Assembly (NCBI GenBank): GCA_910586625.1
Contig: CAJUIZ010000001.1
Span: 248,001-312,000 of the forward strand
DNA: 64,000 nt
Direction: 5' to 3'
Origin: an uncultured Christensenellaceae bacterium
GTDB taxonomy: Bacteria > Bacillota > Clostridia > Christensenellales > CAG-314
A program made the translations under genes and the position numbers. Below are positions 1 through 8,919 of the stretch, in pieces (the stretch's first letter is position 1; each line of letters starts with the position of its first letter). Below the pieces are notes generated by a model. The model ran no database searches. It worked only from the letters and a program-made list of their open reading frames with translations, and was not told where the DNA came from.

Positions 1-237
1 TTATGGGTACAAGATGCGCCTATAAGAAATTTTGCAGCGTAATTTAGATTGCGAACTAAATACGTCATAAACTACCTCTTAATGCATCCCTTTATGAGCT
101 TAGTGATATTACGATTATATCACCTTTCATTAAAAAAAGCAATAATTAATCTGCAAAATACTTTGTCATTTTTTTACTGTTATATAAAATATTTATTAAA
201 TCTTGCAAACGTTATACATTTGATGCACAACTTTATT

Positions 238-2868
238 TCACAATATTTGCGTATTCAGCTCGACGCAATAGCAATAGCCTATCTGCGGGCTGCCGTTATA
301 TACGTACATACTTTTGGCGTAAAGCAATATTTCGTCCCCGTCCTTGGGCATATTTGCTTCCGTCCAATTGAGATCCGCCGTAGCATTGTCCGCCATTGCC
401 AGCCTATAAACGTATATGCTGTCTGTCGAATCAGACAGATAAAAATACGTAAAGTCGCCGTTTTTGCCGCTGTTCAAGCCACTGCTGCCAATCGTTTCTA
501 TTGTTCCGCGAACATATCCCGAAGCGGCGTTGCTTTGCGTCGATTGAGACGCTAAGGCTATCGCTTCCGCAACTGTATACGGATTGTCTATCGTCCCCTT
601 GTCCGACGGGACGACAACTTCTCCGCCGGAAGATCCGTCAAGCGTAACCGTCTGCGTTAAAAGCGCGGAGTTATTATGATTGTTGTTTATTAAATAATCG
701 CTTTCGTTAATATTTTTATTCGCCCGCAAAAAGTCGCGCGTAATAAACCGATAGTTGTACATTGCGTAATCGGGATGCGTCAAAGCAACAGGTTCGAATC
801 CGCTGGTAAACGCCGACGGGAAATAGTCGTAATAGCGGTTGGAATTTTGATGATACAGCAAGTAATCTATAACGGCAATTTTGTAATACTTGTCGTTTTC
901 GATAGCCGTTCCGTTAACACGCCAAATGGAATTGCCGGAATAACTCGCTTCTTTTATAATGTCTTCGCCCTTTACCTTTGCAACGTACACAACGTTATCA
1001 AAGGGCAGCGATTGATATAGCTTGGAATAGGTAATATTTCCCGAAGACATATCCGACCGCGCGTTGTTGGTCATTGCCAATACAATATCGTTATGCCCCT
1101 TAGATACGGCGTATTCGGCAATCGCACGGCAAACCAACCGCGGAAGATCGGGCGAACTGGAAAAGCTATTGGAAAAGCGCGCCAATACTTCCGCCGCTTC
1201 GTCCTTAATCTTATCGTTGGAATTATTGATAAGCTGGCTTGCAACATACAGATTATCCCAACTTTGGCTGTACTGTATATTTTGACGAGTTTCGCAAGTA
1301 ACGTTGCCGTTAGCGTCGACGGATAGCCGTATATTGGAAACGTCGCTTCCGTTGTGTCCGCCCTGAATGAAGGGTATACCGTCAACAATCCAATTCTGGG
1401 CGCGATGAGTGTGCGCGCAGAATACCGCGTCGACATAGTCTTCCAGACCGCCCGCGGAAGACGGACATTCGTTGCTTTCTTTCTCGCCCACAAGACCTTG
1501 CGGTCCCGCGTGCGCCGAAACGACAATGACGTCGCATCCCTTTTCACCGCGAAGCTCGGTTGCTAACCCTTTGATTATCGGCAGCGGATCCTTAAAGCCG
1601 ATTGTTTGCACCAAATTAGACGAGATGGACGTTATTTGGTCCTTGCCGATAACGCCTATTACGCCCACCTTCAAACCGTTATCCAACGTTTTTATTACGT
1701 ATTCCTGCGCCAAATCCGAAGCAAAACCGCCGAACTGCTTCGTTTGGGGATTCCAATTGTAAATATTTGCGCCAAGAAACGGTACCGTGCTGTTGCTTGC
1801 AAGGTTTTTGAGATTGTCCAAGCCCCAGTCGAACTCGTGATTTCCAAACACAAACGCGTCGAAGTCCGTTGCCGTCATACAGTCGGACAGCAACTTGCCG
1901 TAGTTGGAATTAGATTCCATCGACCCTTGAAACATATCGCCGGAATTGATAAGAACGGTATTGGGATTGTCGTTTTTGCACGAATTCATATATCCCGCCA
2001 CCTGCGCCATTTTCGTAGTTTCGCCGTGAAAATCGTTGATAGCGTAAAAATCCACCGTACGTATTTCGGATGTCAGTTCTTTTATTTCCACCGCGGGGAA
2101 CGTTTTGTTGCAAAAAGCGCATTCTTGATGCTTGCTTCCCTTGGAGCTCACCGTTGCGGGCGCATCGACTATCCAATTTTTGCTGTGCGGCATAATTTCC
2201 GTCTTGTCTCCGCAGGCGCAAGCGCGCCAATGGTTGTATTCGTCGCTGTTCAAATTGTCCGAATAACTGTGTTTGTGTCCCAAAACCGGGATAACGCGCG
2301 TAACGGTAGCGCTGCATTCAGAGCAAACGCCCCGCTTCTTGCCTTCCGTGTTTTCGGTTGCAGGCTCCGTTACGCTCCAACTTGAAACGGCATGTTGTTC
2401 CTTGGCGGTTTCAACGCCGCAAACGGGACATTCCTTCCAATGATAATCATTATCGAATTGCAGGTCATACTCGTGCGAGCAATTCAAAACCGGTATACTT
2501 TGCTGAACGTATGCGCCGCACGTTTGACATAATCCGTGTTTCGATCCTTCCGCTTTGTACGTGGGCTCGGAATCGACCGTCCATTTTTGCACTTCGTGCG
2601 CGGACATTTGTCCGAGAACGTTGCAAACCTTACAGCGCTTAAAATGACTGTAACTGTTGGACAAGTATTCGCCGCCGAAATCGTGCGAATCTTTTTCCGA
2701 GACTCCGTTACATTTGTCGCCCAAGCACTTGTGCCAATGTTCGGTATCGCTTGTGGTCCAATTCTTGTCGAAATTGTGAACGTGCCCGGCGCAAGCAGAC
2801 AAAATAAAGCCGAAAGTCATTAAAAGCACGACTATAATTGACAAGAAAGATTTCTTTTTGTTAGACAT
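238..2868 (-). CDS. Lipoprotein 5'-nucleotidase (UshA-type) with Cys-rich repeats
   Basis: Predicted surface-anchored nucleotidase of about 876 residues. A signal peptide ends in the lipobox LSAC. Residues about 30-270 hold repeated His/Cys units (HWHKC, HFKRCKVC, HWKECPVC, HWRACAC and intervening CxxC pairs) that look like small metal-binding ribbons. Residues about 275-500 are a calcineurin-like metallophosphoesterase with the motifs NDFHGE, NSGDMFQG, GNHEFDWG, SAHAGP and AHTHRAQN. The 5'-nucleotidase C-terminal domain follows (about 545-715), then an OB-fold-like tail (about 765-876). The family releases nucleosides from nucleotides outside the membrane. I place the start at the ATG just after a G8 tract. 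A second in-frame ATG lies before the tract at 2880. Transcribed alone. Confidence 0.88.
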   Translation of the reverse strand: MSNKKKSFLSIIVVLLMTFGFILSACAGHVHNFDKNWTTSDTEHWHKCLGDKCNGVSEKDSHDFGGEYLSNSYSHFKRCKVCNVLGQMSAHEVQKWTVDSEPTYKAEGSKHGLCQTCGAYVQQSIPVLNCSHEYDLQFDNDYHWKECPVCGVETAKEQHAVSSWSVTEPATENTEGKKRGVCSECSATVTRVIPVLGHKHSYSDNLNSDEYNHWRACACGDKTEIMPHSKNWIVDAPATVSSKGSKHQECAFCNKTFPAVEIKELTSEIRTVDFYAINDFHGETTKMAQVAGYMNSCKNDNPNTVLINSGDMFQGSMESNSNYGKLLSDCMTATDFDAFVFGNHEFDWGLDNLKNLASNSTVPFLGANIYNWNPQTKQFGGFASDLAQEYVIKTLDNGLKVGVIGVIGKDQITSISSNLVQTIGFKDPLPIIKGLATELRGEKGCDVIVVSAHAGPQGLVGEKESNECPSSAGGLEDYVDAVFCAHTHRAQNWIVDGIPFIQGGHNGSDVSNIRLSVDANGNVTCETRQNIQYSQSWDNLYVASQLINNSNDKIKDEAAEVLARFSNSFSSSPDLPRLVCRAIAEYAVSKGHNDIVLAMTNNARSDMSSGNITYSKLYQSLPFDNVVYVAKVKGEDIIKEASYSGNSIWRVNGTAIENDKYYKIAVIDYLLYHQNSNRYYDYFPSAFTSGFEPVALTHPDYAMYNYRFITRDFLRANKNINESDYLINNNHNNSALLTQTVTLDGSSGGEVVVPSDKGTIDNPYTVAEAIALASQSTQSNAASGYVRGTIETIGSSGLNSGKNGDFTYFYLSDSTDSIYVYRLAMADNATADLNWTEANMPKDGDEILLYAKSMYVYNGSPQIGYCYCVELNTQIL

Positions 2869-2933
2869 TGCCCCCCCCATTACTTATTCGTGTAAAAGCA
2901 GCGTATAAGACGAATACTTGATTTTGCAGCATA

Positions 2934-2962
2934 ATTATAAACGATTTTTTACGGCTTGACAA
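2934..2962 (-). promoter_or_regulatory. Promoter of the nucleotidase lipoprotein gene
   Basis: TTGTCA, 17-base spacer, TATAAT, read on the minus strand. The rest of the 2881-3322 gap holds no convincing gene. Confidence 0.6.
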
Positions 2963-3322
2963 GTATCTGCAAATAATAGCCGACGACGAAGCGCGCGCCC
3001 CTTATAAGTAATTTACGATTGAATTGCGCGATTATAAATTAGACAATAATAATAAAAGACAATACATACGGAATAGCACTCGCCAAAACCGCGCTAAAAG
3101 CTATTAGCCAAACAAAAACACAGAACACTGTGCGACGAAAAGTTTAATACGTCAACCGCAGCCTGTTAAATCGAGGAACAAGGGCTTATGCAAAGTTATA
3201 TTGCAGCCAATAGCGTTTACGCAAAACATCTGCTTTGCCCGAGACACAATATATAATAACCGATAATAGTAGATAAATCTCGATCAATACCTAATATTAA
3301 ACGAAAATGTGATTTCAAGTTG

Positions 3323-3351
3323 TTGCAATTTTTCAAAAAATGTAGTATTAT
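3323..3351 (+). promoter_or_regulatory. tRNA-Pro promoter
   Basis: TTGCAA, 17-base spacer, TATTAT, ending 10 bases before the tRNA. Confidence 0.7.
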
Positions 3352-3361
3352 ATGTAGGCAT

Positions 3362-3438
3362 CTGGGTGTAGCGCAGTTTGGTAGCGCACAAGACTGGGGG
3401 TCTTGGGGTCGCTGGTTCAAGTCCAGTCACTCAGACCA
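3362..3438 (+). tRNA. tRNA-Pro (GGG)
   Basis: Complete cloverleaf: 7-bp acceptor stem (CTGGGTG/CACTCAG, one G-U), D stem GCGC/GCGC, anticodon stem CAAGA/TCTTG with loop CTGGGGG (anticodon GGG), T arm with TTCAAGT, and an encoded CCA end. Confidence 0.95.
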
Positions 3439-3446
3439 AATTAACC

Positions 3447-3476
3447 AAAAGCACCGTAAAAACGGTGCTTTTTTGT
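3447..3476 (+). terminator. Rho-independent terminator after tRNA-Pro
   Basis: Hairpin AAGCACCGT / ACGGTGCTT followed by a T-run. Confidence 0.85.
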
Positions 3477-3962
3477 TGTTTTTTAGGATTTTTTAACCAC
3501 AAATTTTTCGTTTTCAATGTTTTTTGGTCAAAATTAGTGGCAAAATAATGGGCAGATTTAGTGGCTTTTTCAAAAGGGGTCAAAAGCGGAATTTGTTAGC
3601 TTCTTCCTGCTCGAATTTATCTAATATTTTAATATAATACTTGTTAGTCGATATATTCTTTTTCGGCAAGCGGACTGTCTTTTCGCATTATTACGCCCCA
3701 AATTTTTCGCGCATCGCGGCTATCTTTTCCATTAACGGTAAACCGTAATTTGCGCGTTACGCCGTAAACGTATAGAACGTCAACCCCGAAGGCAAGACAG
3801 ATATGCAGGTCGCCTATGCGGAGACTCCCGACCTGCAAAAAGCAGTCGCTCTACACAAAGAAAAATGACTGACAAGATAGTAAGTCTTATCAGCCATTCG
3901 ACGCTAAATTGAAATTTAGTTGTTGCTATCGCTGTGCGGCTCGTCAAACAATATTTTCAAGT
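3477..3962. other. Decayed DNA between tRNA-Pro and the restriction gene
   Basis: No intact gene seen. The plus strand has a short readable fragment at 3776-3868 ending in AVALHKEK-stop. The minus strand has a 64-codon frame (3644-3838). A minus-strand fragment ending DIDLKILFDEPHSDSNN-stop begins in another frame inside the end of the restriction gene. A hairpin sits at about 3865-3898. These look like remnants of genes left by insertions and deletions downstream of a tRNA. Confidence 0.35.
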
Positions 3963-4745
3963 CTATGTCTTTGCAATCGTAGGCAAATAAGCAATAGGAA
4001 CTTCAATCTTAGGTTTTGAAATTCTGCTTGCTTGATTTAATCTTCCGTGCAGGTTATATGTTTGTATTTGCGTAATACGACGGCTATCAATGCTGATTAC
4101 TTTATAAAAATCAAATTCCCCAAGCAAATATTCAACCATTCTTTGCGGCACTTCGGCATTTGAATTACTGCTACGGATAATTTCGTCCATAAACGCTTGT
4201 AATAAAGGAATATAAACTCCTTTGTCTTTATGCGGTAGTTCACGCCAATTTCGCTTGTTATCTTTTTGAATTTTCAAATAATCGAAGATGGGTTTTATGT
4301 CCGCCCAATATTTATCGGAACAAGGAATATTAAACCATTTTTCTCCAAAGTTCAACGATTTAGCCAATCTGCTGTGTTTAACAGCAAAATGATTGTGTTT
4401 CAAACTCAAACCAATTTCCCACTGCACATCTTTTCGACTAATAACAATATCACGAACATCACCGTCCTTGCCTTCGTTATCGGTTTGTATTTTTAATTTC
4501 AATAAATCATTGCTCGGCTCTATAATCATCGGCTCCATATCGAAAATAGTAGCAACGGCAGATTTCGCACTTTCGGTCAGTATATTTTGAAATAACGGAC
4601 TAATCAACGACCAAGCGTGAAAAGCGGCATTATATGCGCTATTTTGTTCAATTTCAACACTACGCAATTTGCCGATTTCATTACACAACGTAGTTAAACA
4701 AATATATTCATATGCTCGCCCTTGATTGTTGCTTTGTTCGCTCAT
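3963..4745 (-). pseudogene. HaeIII-type restriction endonuclease, C-terminally truncated
   Basis: 260 residues that closely follow the R.HaeIII family from the start (SNNQGRAYEYICL) through AVATIFDMEP, GDVRDIVI, WEIGLSLKHNHFAVKHSRL, VEYLLGEFDFYKVIS and LNQASRISKPKIEVPIAYLPT. The family normally continues for roughly 50-60 more residues after the LPT motif. Here the frame ends six residues later (IAKT-stop), and an unrelated-looking C-terminal fragment continues in another frame. Its ATG overlaps the methylase stop by four bases (ATGA), so the two are translationally coupled. The family cuts GGCC. I infer that the nuclease is damaged. Whether any activity remains cannot be read from sequence. 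Confidence 0.8.
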
Positions 4746-5752
4746 TTTGTTTCTCCTATGTTTTCCAAAGTATTTTTGATTGCTAACGCAACTTCGTACG
4801 CTAAATTTACAGGCACTGCGTTACCAATCATTTTATAAGCGTCATCGGTATTTGAATAAATAAATTTGAAAGTATCGGGAAAACCTTGTATTCTTGCTAT
4901 TTCCCTAATAGTCAAACGGCGATATAAACTTTCTTTGCCTTTAACAAACTCGCGTTTATTTTGCTCTACAAAAACCATTTTAGGTGCTTGTGGGTGTAAT
5001 TGACATTGCCGTCCCGACGCCTGAACTGTAAAAGCCTGCTCATCCCACGATTTAACTCTGTTTCTACTCATAAAAATAGGCGAATACGCACCGACAAAAT
5101 ACTCATTGTTATTTATTGCTTTTACGTTATGGTAGTTTTTATCGCTTGCAGGTACAGCAGAAAATTGTAAATCCCAAATAACATCACGCAACGTTAATTT
5201 TTTGCTATGTTTATCCTGTGTAGAGCCTGTCGGGAACTCAAAATCGATATTCAAATCTTTTCTAAAACCTATATAGAAAACCCTTTTGCGTTCTTGTGCT
5301 ACGTCGTAATCTTTTGCATTTACTAATGTGATTGTAACATTATAGCCACAATCTTTGAATGTTTCAATTATATTTTCAACTGCTTTTTTATGGCGATTTG
5401 CAAGCATACCGCTTACGTTTTCTGCAAGAAAAAATTTCGGTTGTTTGTTTTTTAATATTCGTATGTATTCATAAAACAATTTTCCGCGCGCATCGTCAAT
5501 ACCACGTAAAGCACCTGCTTCTGACCAAGACTGACAAGGCGGACCGCCTATTATACCGTCAATATCATTAGGAAAGTCATTTTCGCTTATACGACGAATA
5601 TCCCCCTTAATCAATTTTGTTTTAGGGTGATTTACTATAAAAGTTTCCCATATAGTGGGGTCATATTCGTTTGCGATGGGTATTTCAAAGCCTGCTTTTT
5701 CAAAGCCTAAATCAAGACCGCCGCAACCGCTGAATAAACTAATAACTTTCAC
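4742..5752 (-). CDS. C5-cytosine DNA methyltransferase, M.HaeIII type
   Basis: Full-length C5-cytosine methylase. The order is FSGCGGLDLGF (AdoMet site), GGPPCQSWSEAG (catalytic Cys loop), FLAENVSGM, QERKRVFYIGFR, then the target-recognition part with SPIFMSRNRV and FTVQASGRQCQLHPQAP, and the closing GNAVPVNLAYEVA. It matches M.HaeIII closely along its length, so the predicted product is GGCC with the internal C methylated. I choose the GTG at 5752 because GGAGAG lies six bases upstream and homologues begin at this point; the longer ATG frame has no such site. First gene of a two-gene operon with the truncated nuclease. The region is visibly more AT-rich than its surroundings, which fits acquisition. 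Confidence 0.93.
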   Translation of the reverse strand: MKVISLFSGCGGLDLGFEKAGFEIPIANEYDPTIWETFIVNHPKTKLIKGDIRRISENDFPNDIDGIIGGPPCQSWSEAGALRGIDDARGKLFYEYIRILKNKQPKFFLAENVSGMLANRHKKAVENIIETFKDCGYNVTITLVNAKDYDVAQERKRVFYIGFRKDLNIDFEFPTGSTQDKHSKKLTLRDVIWDLQFSAVPASDKNYHNVKAINNNEYFVGAYSPIFMSRNRVKSWDEQAFTVQASGRQCQLHPQAPKMVFVEQNKREFVKGKESLYRRLTIREIARIQGFPDTFKFIYSNTDDAYKMIGNAVPVNLAYEVALAIKNTLENIGETK

Positions 5753-5783
5753 GTTTGCTCTCCATAGTATTTTGAACACTTAA

Positions 5784-5812
5784 ATTATAGCATAAATAGA
5801 AAAATTTATCAA
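5784..5812 (-). promoter_or_regulatory. Promoter of the restriction-modification operon
   Basis: TTGATA, 17-base spacer, TATAAT on the minus strand, giving a short leader to the GTG start at 5752. Nothing else was recognised between 5813 and 6003. Confidence 0.7.
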
Positions 5813-6003
5813 GTTTAACGATATGCCATTTTAACGAATTCTTGTGTTTGGCACTATGGCGGGTGCTAGTGTAAATTCAGTAAAATACGGCGTATAACGT
5901 CTAATTGGATTACTTCGCTAACACAATAAAAGCGTTTTCATGTCGTATCTAACATTTTACGGCGTTAAACAAACATAAACTTACACTCCAAAAGGCAAAA
6001 GAA

Positions 6004-6048
6004 AAAACCTAAAACAATTCACTCAAACAGTGGTTCGTTTTAGGTTTC
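6004..6048 (-). terminator. Terminator after tRNA-Ser
   Basis: Minus-strand hairpin with arms AAACCTAAAAC and GTTTTAGGTTT, followed by T-rich sequence. Confidence 0.75.
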
Positions 6049-6051
6049 ATT

Positions 6052-6140
6052 TGGCGGAGAGAACAGGATTTGAACCTGCGGAGGCTGTTAACCTCGCACG
6101 CTTTCCAAGCGTGTGCCTTAAACCGCTCGACCATCTCTCC
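6052..6140 (-). tRNA. tRNA-Ser (GGA)
   Basis: 89-base class II tRNA on the minus strand: acceptor GGAGAGA/TCTCTCC, anticodon GGA in loop TTGGAAA, a long variable arm, T arm GGTTCAAATCC, discriminator G and encoded CCA. Confidence 0.95.
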
Positions 6141-6158
6141 ATATCTGTTTGCTGTTCT

Positions 6159-6187
6159 ATTTTAACAAAATATCGGCAAATAGTCAA
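6159..6187 (-). promoter_or_regulatory. tRNA-Ser promoter
   Basis: TTGACT, 17-base spacer, TAAAAT on the minus strand. Between 6188 and 6540 I see no gene, only AT-rich intergenic DNA that presumably carries the ferredoxin promoter. Confidence 0.65.
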
Positions 6188-6547
6188 TTGTATTTTCAAT
6201 TTTTATTGATATCAACATAAGTTTTAGCCTTATCGCACGGCGGGGCTATACTGTTTTCCATAATTCTAACTCACTCAAAATATTTTTCAACTTTTTTGCA
6301 ACTCATCTTGACATTTTTAATATCAATAAGTTATTTTACCGTTATCATATTTAATCGAGATTCCCCGCATTTATTTAGACTTAAGCAAGCAACATCGTTC
6401 TGCTTACAATGCTAATGCAATTAGCTTGAAATATTGACTTGAATCAAATTTAATTGCCTATTGCGCGTGAACCTAAAAAACAACGTTTATAAGCGCGCCG
6501 AAGGGGCAATAATATTACCAACTGATTAAAACTGCAAGGAGAGCGAA

Positions 6548-6730
6548 ATGCAAGTAAGAGTAAACGAAGACTGCATAGGTTGCGGAATGTGCATCAATTT
6601 ATGCCCCGAAGTGTTTGATTATAACAAGGACGGACTGTCAACCGTGATAGGCGACGCCGACGCATACCCGCAAAAGGTTGCGGAATCGGCAGAAGTGTGC
6701 CCAACTAACGCGATTGAAGTGGACAATTAG
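6548..6730 (+). CDS. Ferredoxin, single [4Fe-4S] cluster
   Basis: 60-residue small electron carrier of the Thermotoga/Clostridia single-cluster type. Cluster ligands are C9, C12, C15 (CIGCGMC) and C51 (CPTNAI). C19 (LCPEVF) is kept, but the Cys that forms a disulfide with it in Thermotoga-type ferredoxins is replaced (Gln near position 42), so C19 is probably free. The second cluster of 2[4Fe-4S] ferredoxins is absent. The start is supported by AAGGAGAG seven bases upstream. Single-gene unit between two tRNA genes, followed by its own terminator. Confidence 0.93.
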   Translation: MQVRVNEDCIGCGMCINLCPEVFDYNKDGLSTVIGDADAYPQKVAESAEVCPTNAIEVDN

Positions 6731-6792
6731 CCGACGTCCTTTACAATGCGCTATTGAGAAAGTAATATCAGCGCAAAACGATTGTAAACGCC

Positions 6793-6822
6793 AAACGCGG
6801 TTCACTCCGCGTTTTTCTTTTT
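6793..6822 (+). terminator. Terminator after ferredoxin
   Basis: Hairpin AAACGCGG / CCGCGTTT followed by a T-rich run. Confidence 0.8.
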
Positions 6823-6886
6823 TACAACAAACTATCGGCGCAAAACCGGCGCATATATTCTTTTGGAAATTATTTATCGGGAGTAA

Positions 6887-6915
6887 TTGACAAATAAAGC
6901 GAAAAGCTTTATACT
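6887..6915 (+). promoter_or_regulatory. tRNA-Gln promoter
   Basis: TTGACA, 17-base spacer, TATACT, ending 11 bases before the tRNA. Confidence 0.8.
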
Positions 6916-6926
6916 GTTAATTACAT

Positions 6927-7001
6927 TGGGGTATAGCCAAGCGGTAAGGCAACGGATTCTGACTCCGTCATTCGCAGGTTCAAATCCTGCTACCCTAGCC
7001 A
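6927..7001 (+). tRNA. tRNA-Gln (CTG)
   Basis: 75-base tRNA: acceptor TGGGGTA/TACCCTA, anticodon stem ACGGA/TCCGT with loop TTCTGAC (anticodon CTG), T arm GCAGG/CCTGC, encoded CCA. Its 3' part (6964-7001) recurs with 36 of 38 bases identical at 13076-13113, marking it as the attachment site of an island. Confidence 0.94.
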
Positions 7002-7024
7002 AACGCGAGCTTCACCTTTAAGTC

Positions 7025-7069
7025 GCAAAGAAAAACGGATTGCGTTTTTTGCAATCCGTTTTTCTTTGC
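7025..7069 (+). terminator. Strong hairpin terminator after tRNA-Gln
   Basis: Perfect 19-bp stem (GCAAAGAAAAACGGATTGC and its complement) around a T-rich loop. It can also act on the minus strand against the leftward operon. Confidence 0.75.
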
Positions 7070-7196
7070 TTCCGTCTGCTCGTTTGCTCGTATTTCGGTT
7101 AGTATAAACAATTTGAAATATTGTTTCAGAATGTGACGTACACGAAAACAGACTCGAACAATATCCAACATACACATTTATCGCCTATATCAGTTT

Positions 7197-7697
7197 TTAT
7201 TCGATATTTTTCATCTTATCATAAGACAAATATGCCGAAACCATTTCTCTCAACTTCTTTTCGGAGACATCGTTCAAATCATCTTTCGCTTGCTGAACCA
7301 ATAACCACTCATCTTCATTAAATGACTCCTTATGATTTATTATCTTAATTTCTCTTTCAATTTTTTGTAAAAAGAATTTATCATGAATATATCTAAATAA
7401 ATCGTCTTTTACTTCTTCAAAATGAAAGCATAAATTATCCACGTTATTTTCGACACGAAGCATTAGGCGATCAAGTTCGCTTTCTTTTCCTATTTCAGAA
7501 AAACACTTACGCAAATCGTCTTCCGGCAAATTTTTCTTTAATTGAGTAACAAAGAAAATTTTGCCATCAACCCGGTTATAGTTTTCTGCTATAAACTTTG
7601 CAACAGAATAAGTCTTACCTAATCCTGTAGGCATATCTATAATTAGCAAACCATTTTTTCTTTTGTCATTACAAAATTTTTCAATAAGTTCTTTCAT
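7197..7697 (-). pseudogene. N-terminal fragment of a DEAD/DEAH-type helicase
   Basis: 166 residues starting MKELIEKF. A clear Walker A (MPTGLGKT, about residues 21-28) is followed by helicase-like KIFFVTQLKKNLP. No Walker B (DEAD/DEAH) or later helicase motifs follow, while such proteins normally run to several hundred residues. The frame ends about 200 bp from the island's left edge. It therefore looks like a helicase cut off by the integration or a deletion, although a stand-alone small NTPase cannot be excluded. It is last in the minus-strand series, 108 bases after the UDG-Panacea gene. Confidence 0.6.
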
Positions 7698-7805
7698 TTA
7701 ATACTATTCACCCATCTCTTGACTTCAATAAACAAATCTAAAAATTTCAAAAAGAAATATTATTATAAATACGGTAATTACTTTACAATAAGTAGTCTGT
7801 GCATT

Positions 7806-8918
7806 TTATCTACAGTCAATATCTTCAACGGTACTATCTTTATATAAAACTGGTATTTTCAGCATATTTCTTCCATCTTTTTCTTGTCTAAGAACATATT
7901 TCATTGGATCAGTTAAATACACTGCTGTTTTAATTTCTGCTTCAGTCGAATTAAGATACTTTTCTATAAATTGGTCTATAAACTCTTGCTCACATTTGCT
8001 TAGACTAGAATCAATTTCTGTGTCACAAAACAAAATTAGACGTTTATCCATACTTGTTCGAATATTATTTTTTTCCTTAATAATATTTTTCAAGTAAGGA
8101 ATCCATGGTCCCTCCTGCATTCTTAAATAAATACAATGCGACATTGTGTGACCGATATTTTTTAATTGATGATAATCTATTAAGTAAAGCAATTTAGTCA
8201 GCTTAAAGAATGAGATACTCTTGCATTTATTAACTACATACTCCACCATAGCAGAAAGCTTATTATTAGAAAACTCTCCACTACTTTTGTTTCTACTACT
8301 TATTTTGTTGCTATTCTTTTTTAATCCAGCCGATGGGGACACTTCATGTGACAATGCAATAAAATCTGATCTTTGCTGTATCAGTGTTCTATGTACTGTA
8401 GCACGAGGACTCATATGATACATTGGAAACACATACATCCCGTTCCAACGCACTAATTTCGCCACACTATTCTTCAAGGATATGTCGTGATGACAAATAT
8501 TGTTTAATGCTTCCAATGCTTTATTTCCAATTGTGACTATCACTTCAGGATTTACTAATTCTATAACCATATCCAAATAATAACTACAATTCTCAACTTC
8601 AATATCTGTTGGCGTTGCATTATTTCCGTGTTCGTCTTGTGGATTACACAAAATAGCATTGGTTATAAAAATTTCATCTCTATTCCAACCTATATTGGCG
8701 AGAAAAGATTCAAAATTATTTCCAGTCACATCACCGTACAACGGTATCCCCGTGCATTCAGCTCCCAATCGACCTGGCGCTTCAGCAATGAACATTACTT
8801 TGGATTCAATGCTCCCATTTAAATGTGATAATACTTTTTTTCTGTTACACATTCTTGGGCATATATTACATCTTTCTATTGAAGAAATTAAATTGTTAAA
8901 ACACTTCTCTTTATTCAT
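7806..8918 (-). CDS. Family-4-type uracil-DNA glycosylase fused to a Panacea (DUF4065) domain
   Basis: 370 residues in two parts. Residues 1-190 match the iron-sulfur UDG superfamily. Possible cluster ligands are C17/C20, C91 and C111. The motif EAPGRLGAEC (45-54) corresponds to the family's EAPG loop. TNAILCNPQ (86-94) followed by ATPTDIEVENC corresponds to the TNxxKCRPP region. The distal motif is YHMSPRA in place of HPS. Residues 200-215 are a polar linker. Residues about 218-340 match the SocA/Panacea fold (KLSAMVEYVV, FFKLTKLLYLIDYHQLKNIG, CIYLRMQEGPW). UDG-type enzymes remove uracil or related bases from DNA, and Panacea domains act as antitoxins. I know of no characterised protein with this fusion. 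The gene begins one base after the radical SAM stop, so the two are co-translated. Confidence 0.8.
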   Translation of the reverse strand: MNKEKCFNNLISSIERCNICPRMCNRKKVLSHLNGSIESKVMFIAEAPGRLGAECTGIPLYGDVTGNNFESFLANIGWNRDEIFITNAILCNPQDEHGNNATPTDIEVENCSYYLDMVIELVNPEVIVTIGNKALEALNNICHHDISLKNSVAKLVRWNGMYVFPMYHMSPRATVHRTLIQQRSDFIALSHEVSPSAGLKKNSNKISSRNKSSGEFSNNKLSAMVEYVVNKCKSISFFKLTKLLYLIDYHQLKNIGHTMSHCIYLRMQEGPWIPYLKNIIKEKNNIRTSMDKRLILFCDTEIDSSLSKCEQEFIDQFIEKYLNSTEAEIKTAVYLTDPMKYVLRQEKDGRNMLKIPVLYKDSTVEDIDCR

Positions 8919-8919
8919 C

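Noticed and set aside
3644..3838. 64-residue minus-strand gene
   Set aside because: No ribosome site, no family resemblance, and the opposite strand also shows a gene-like fragment. The region looks decayed.
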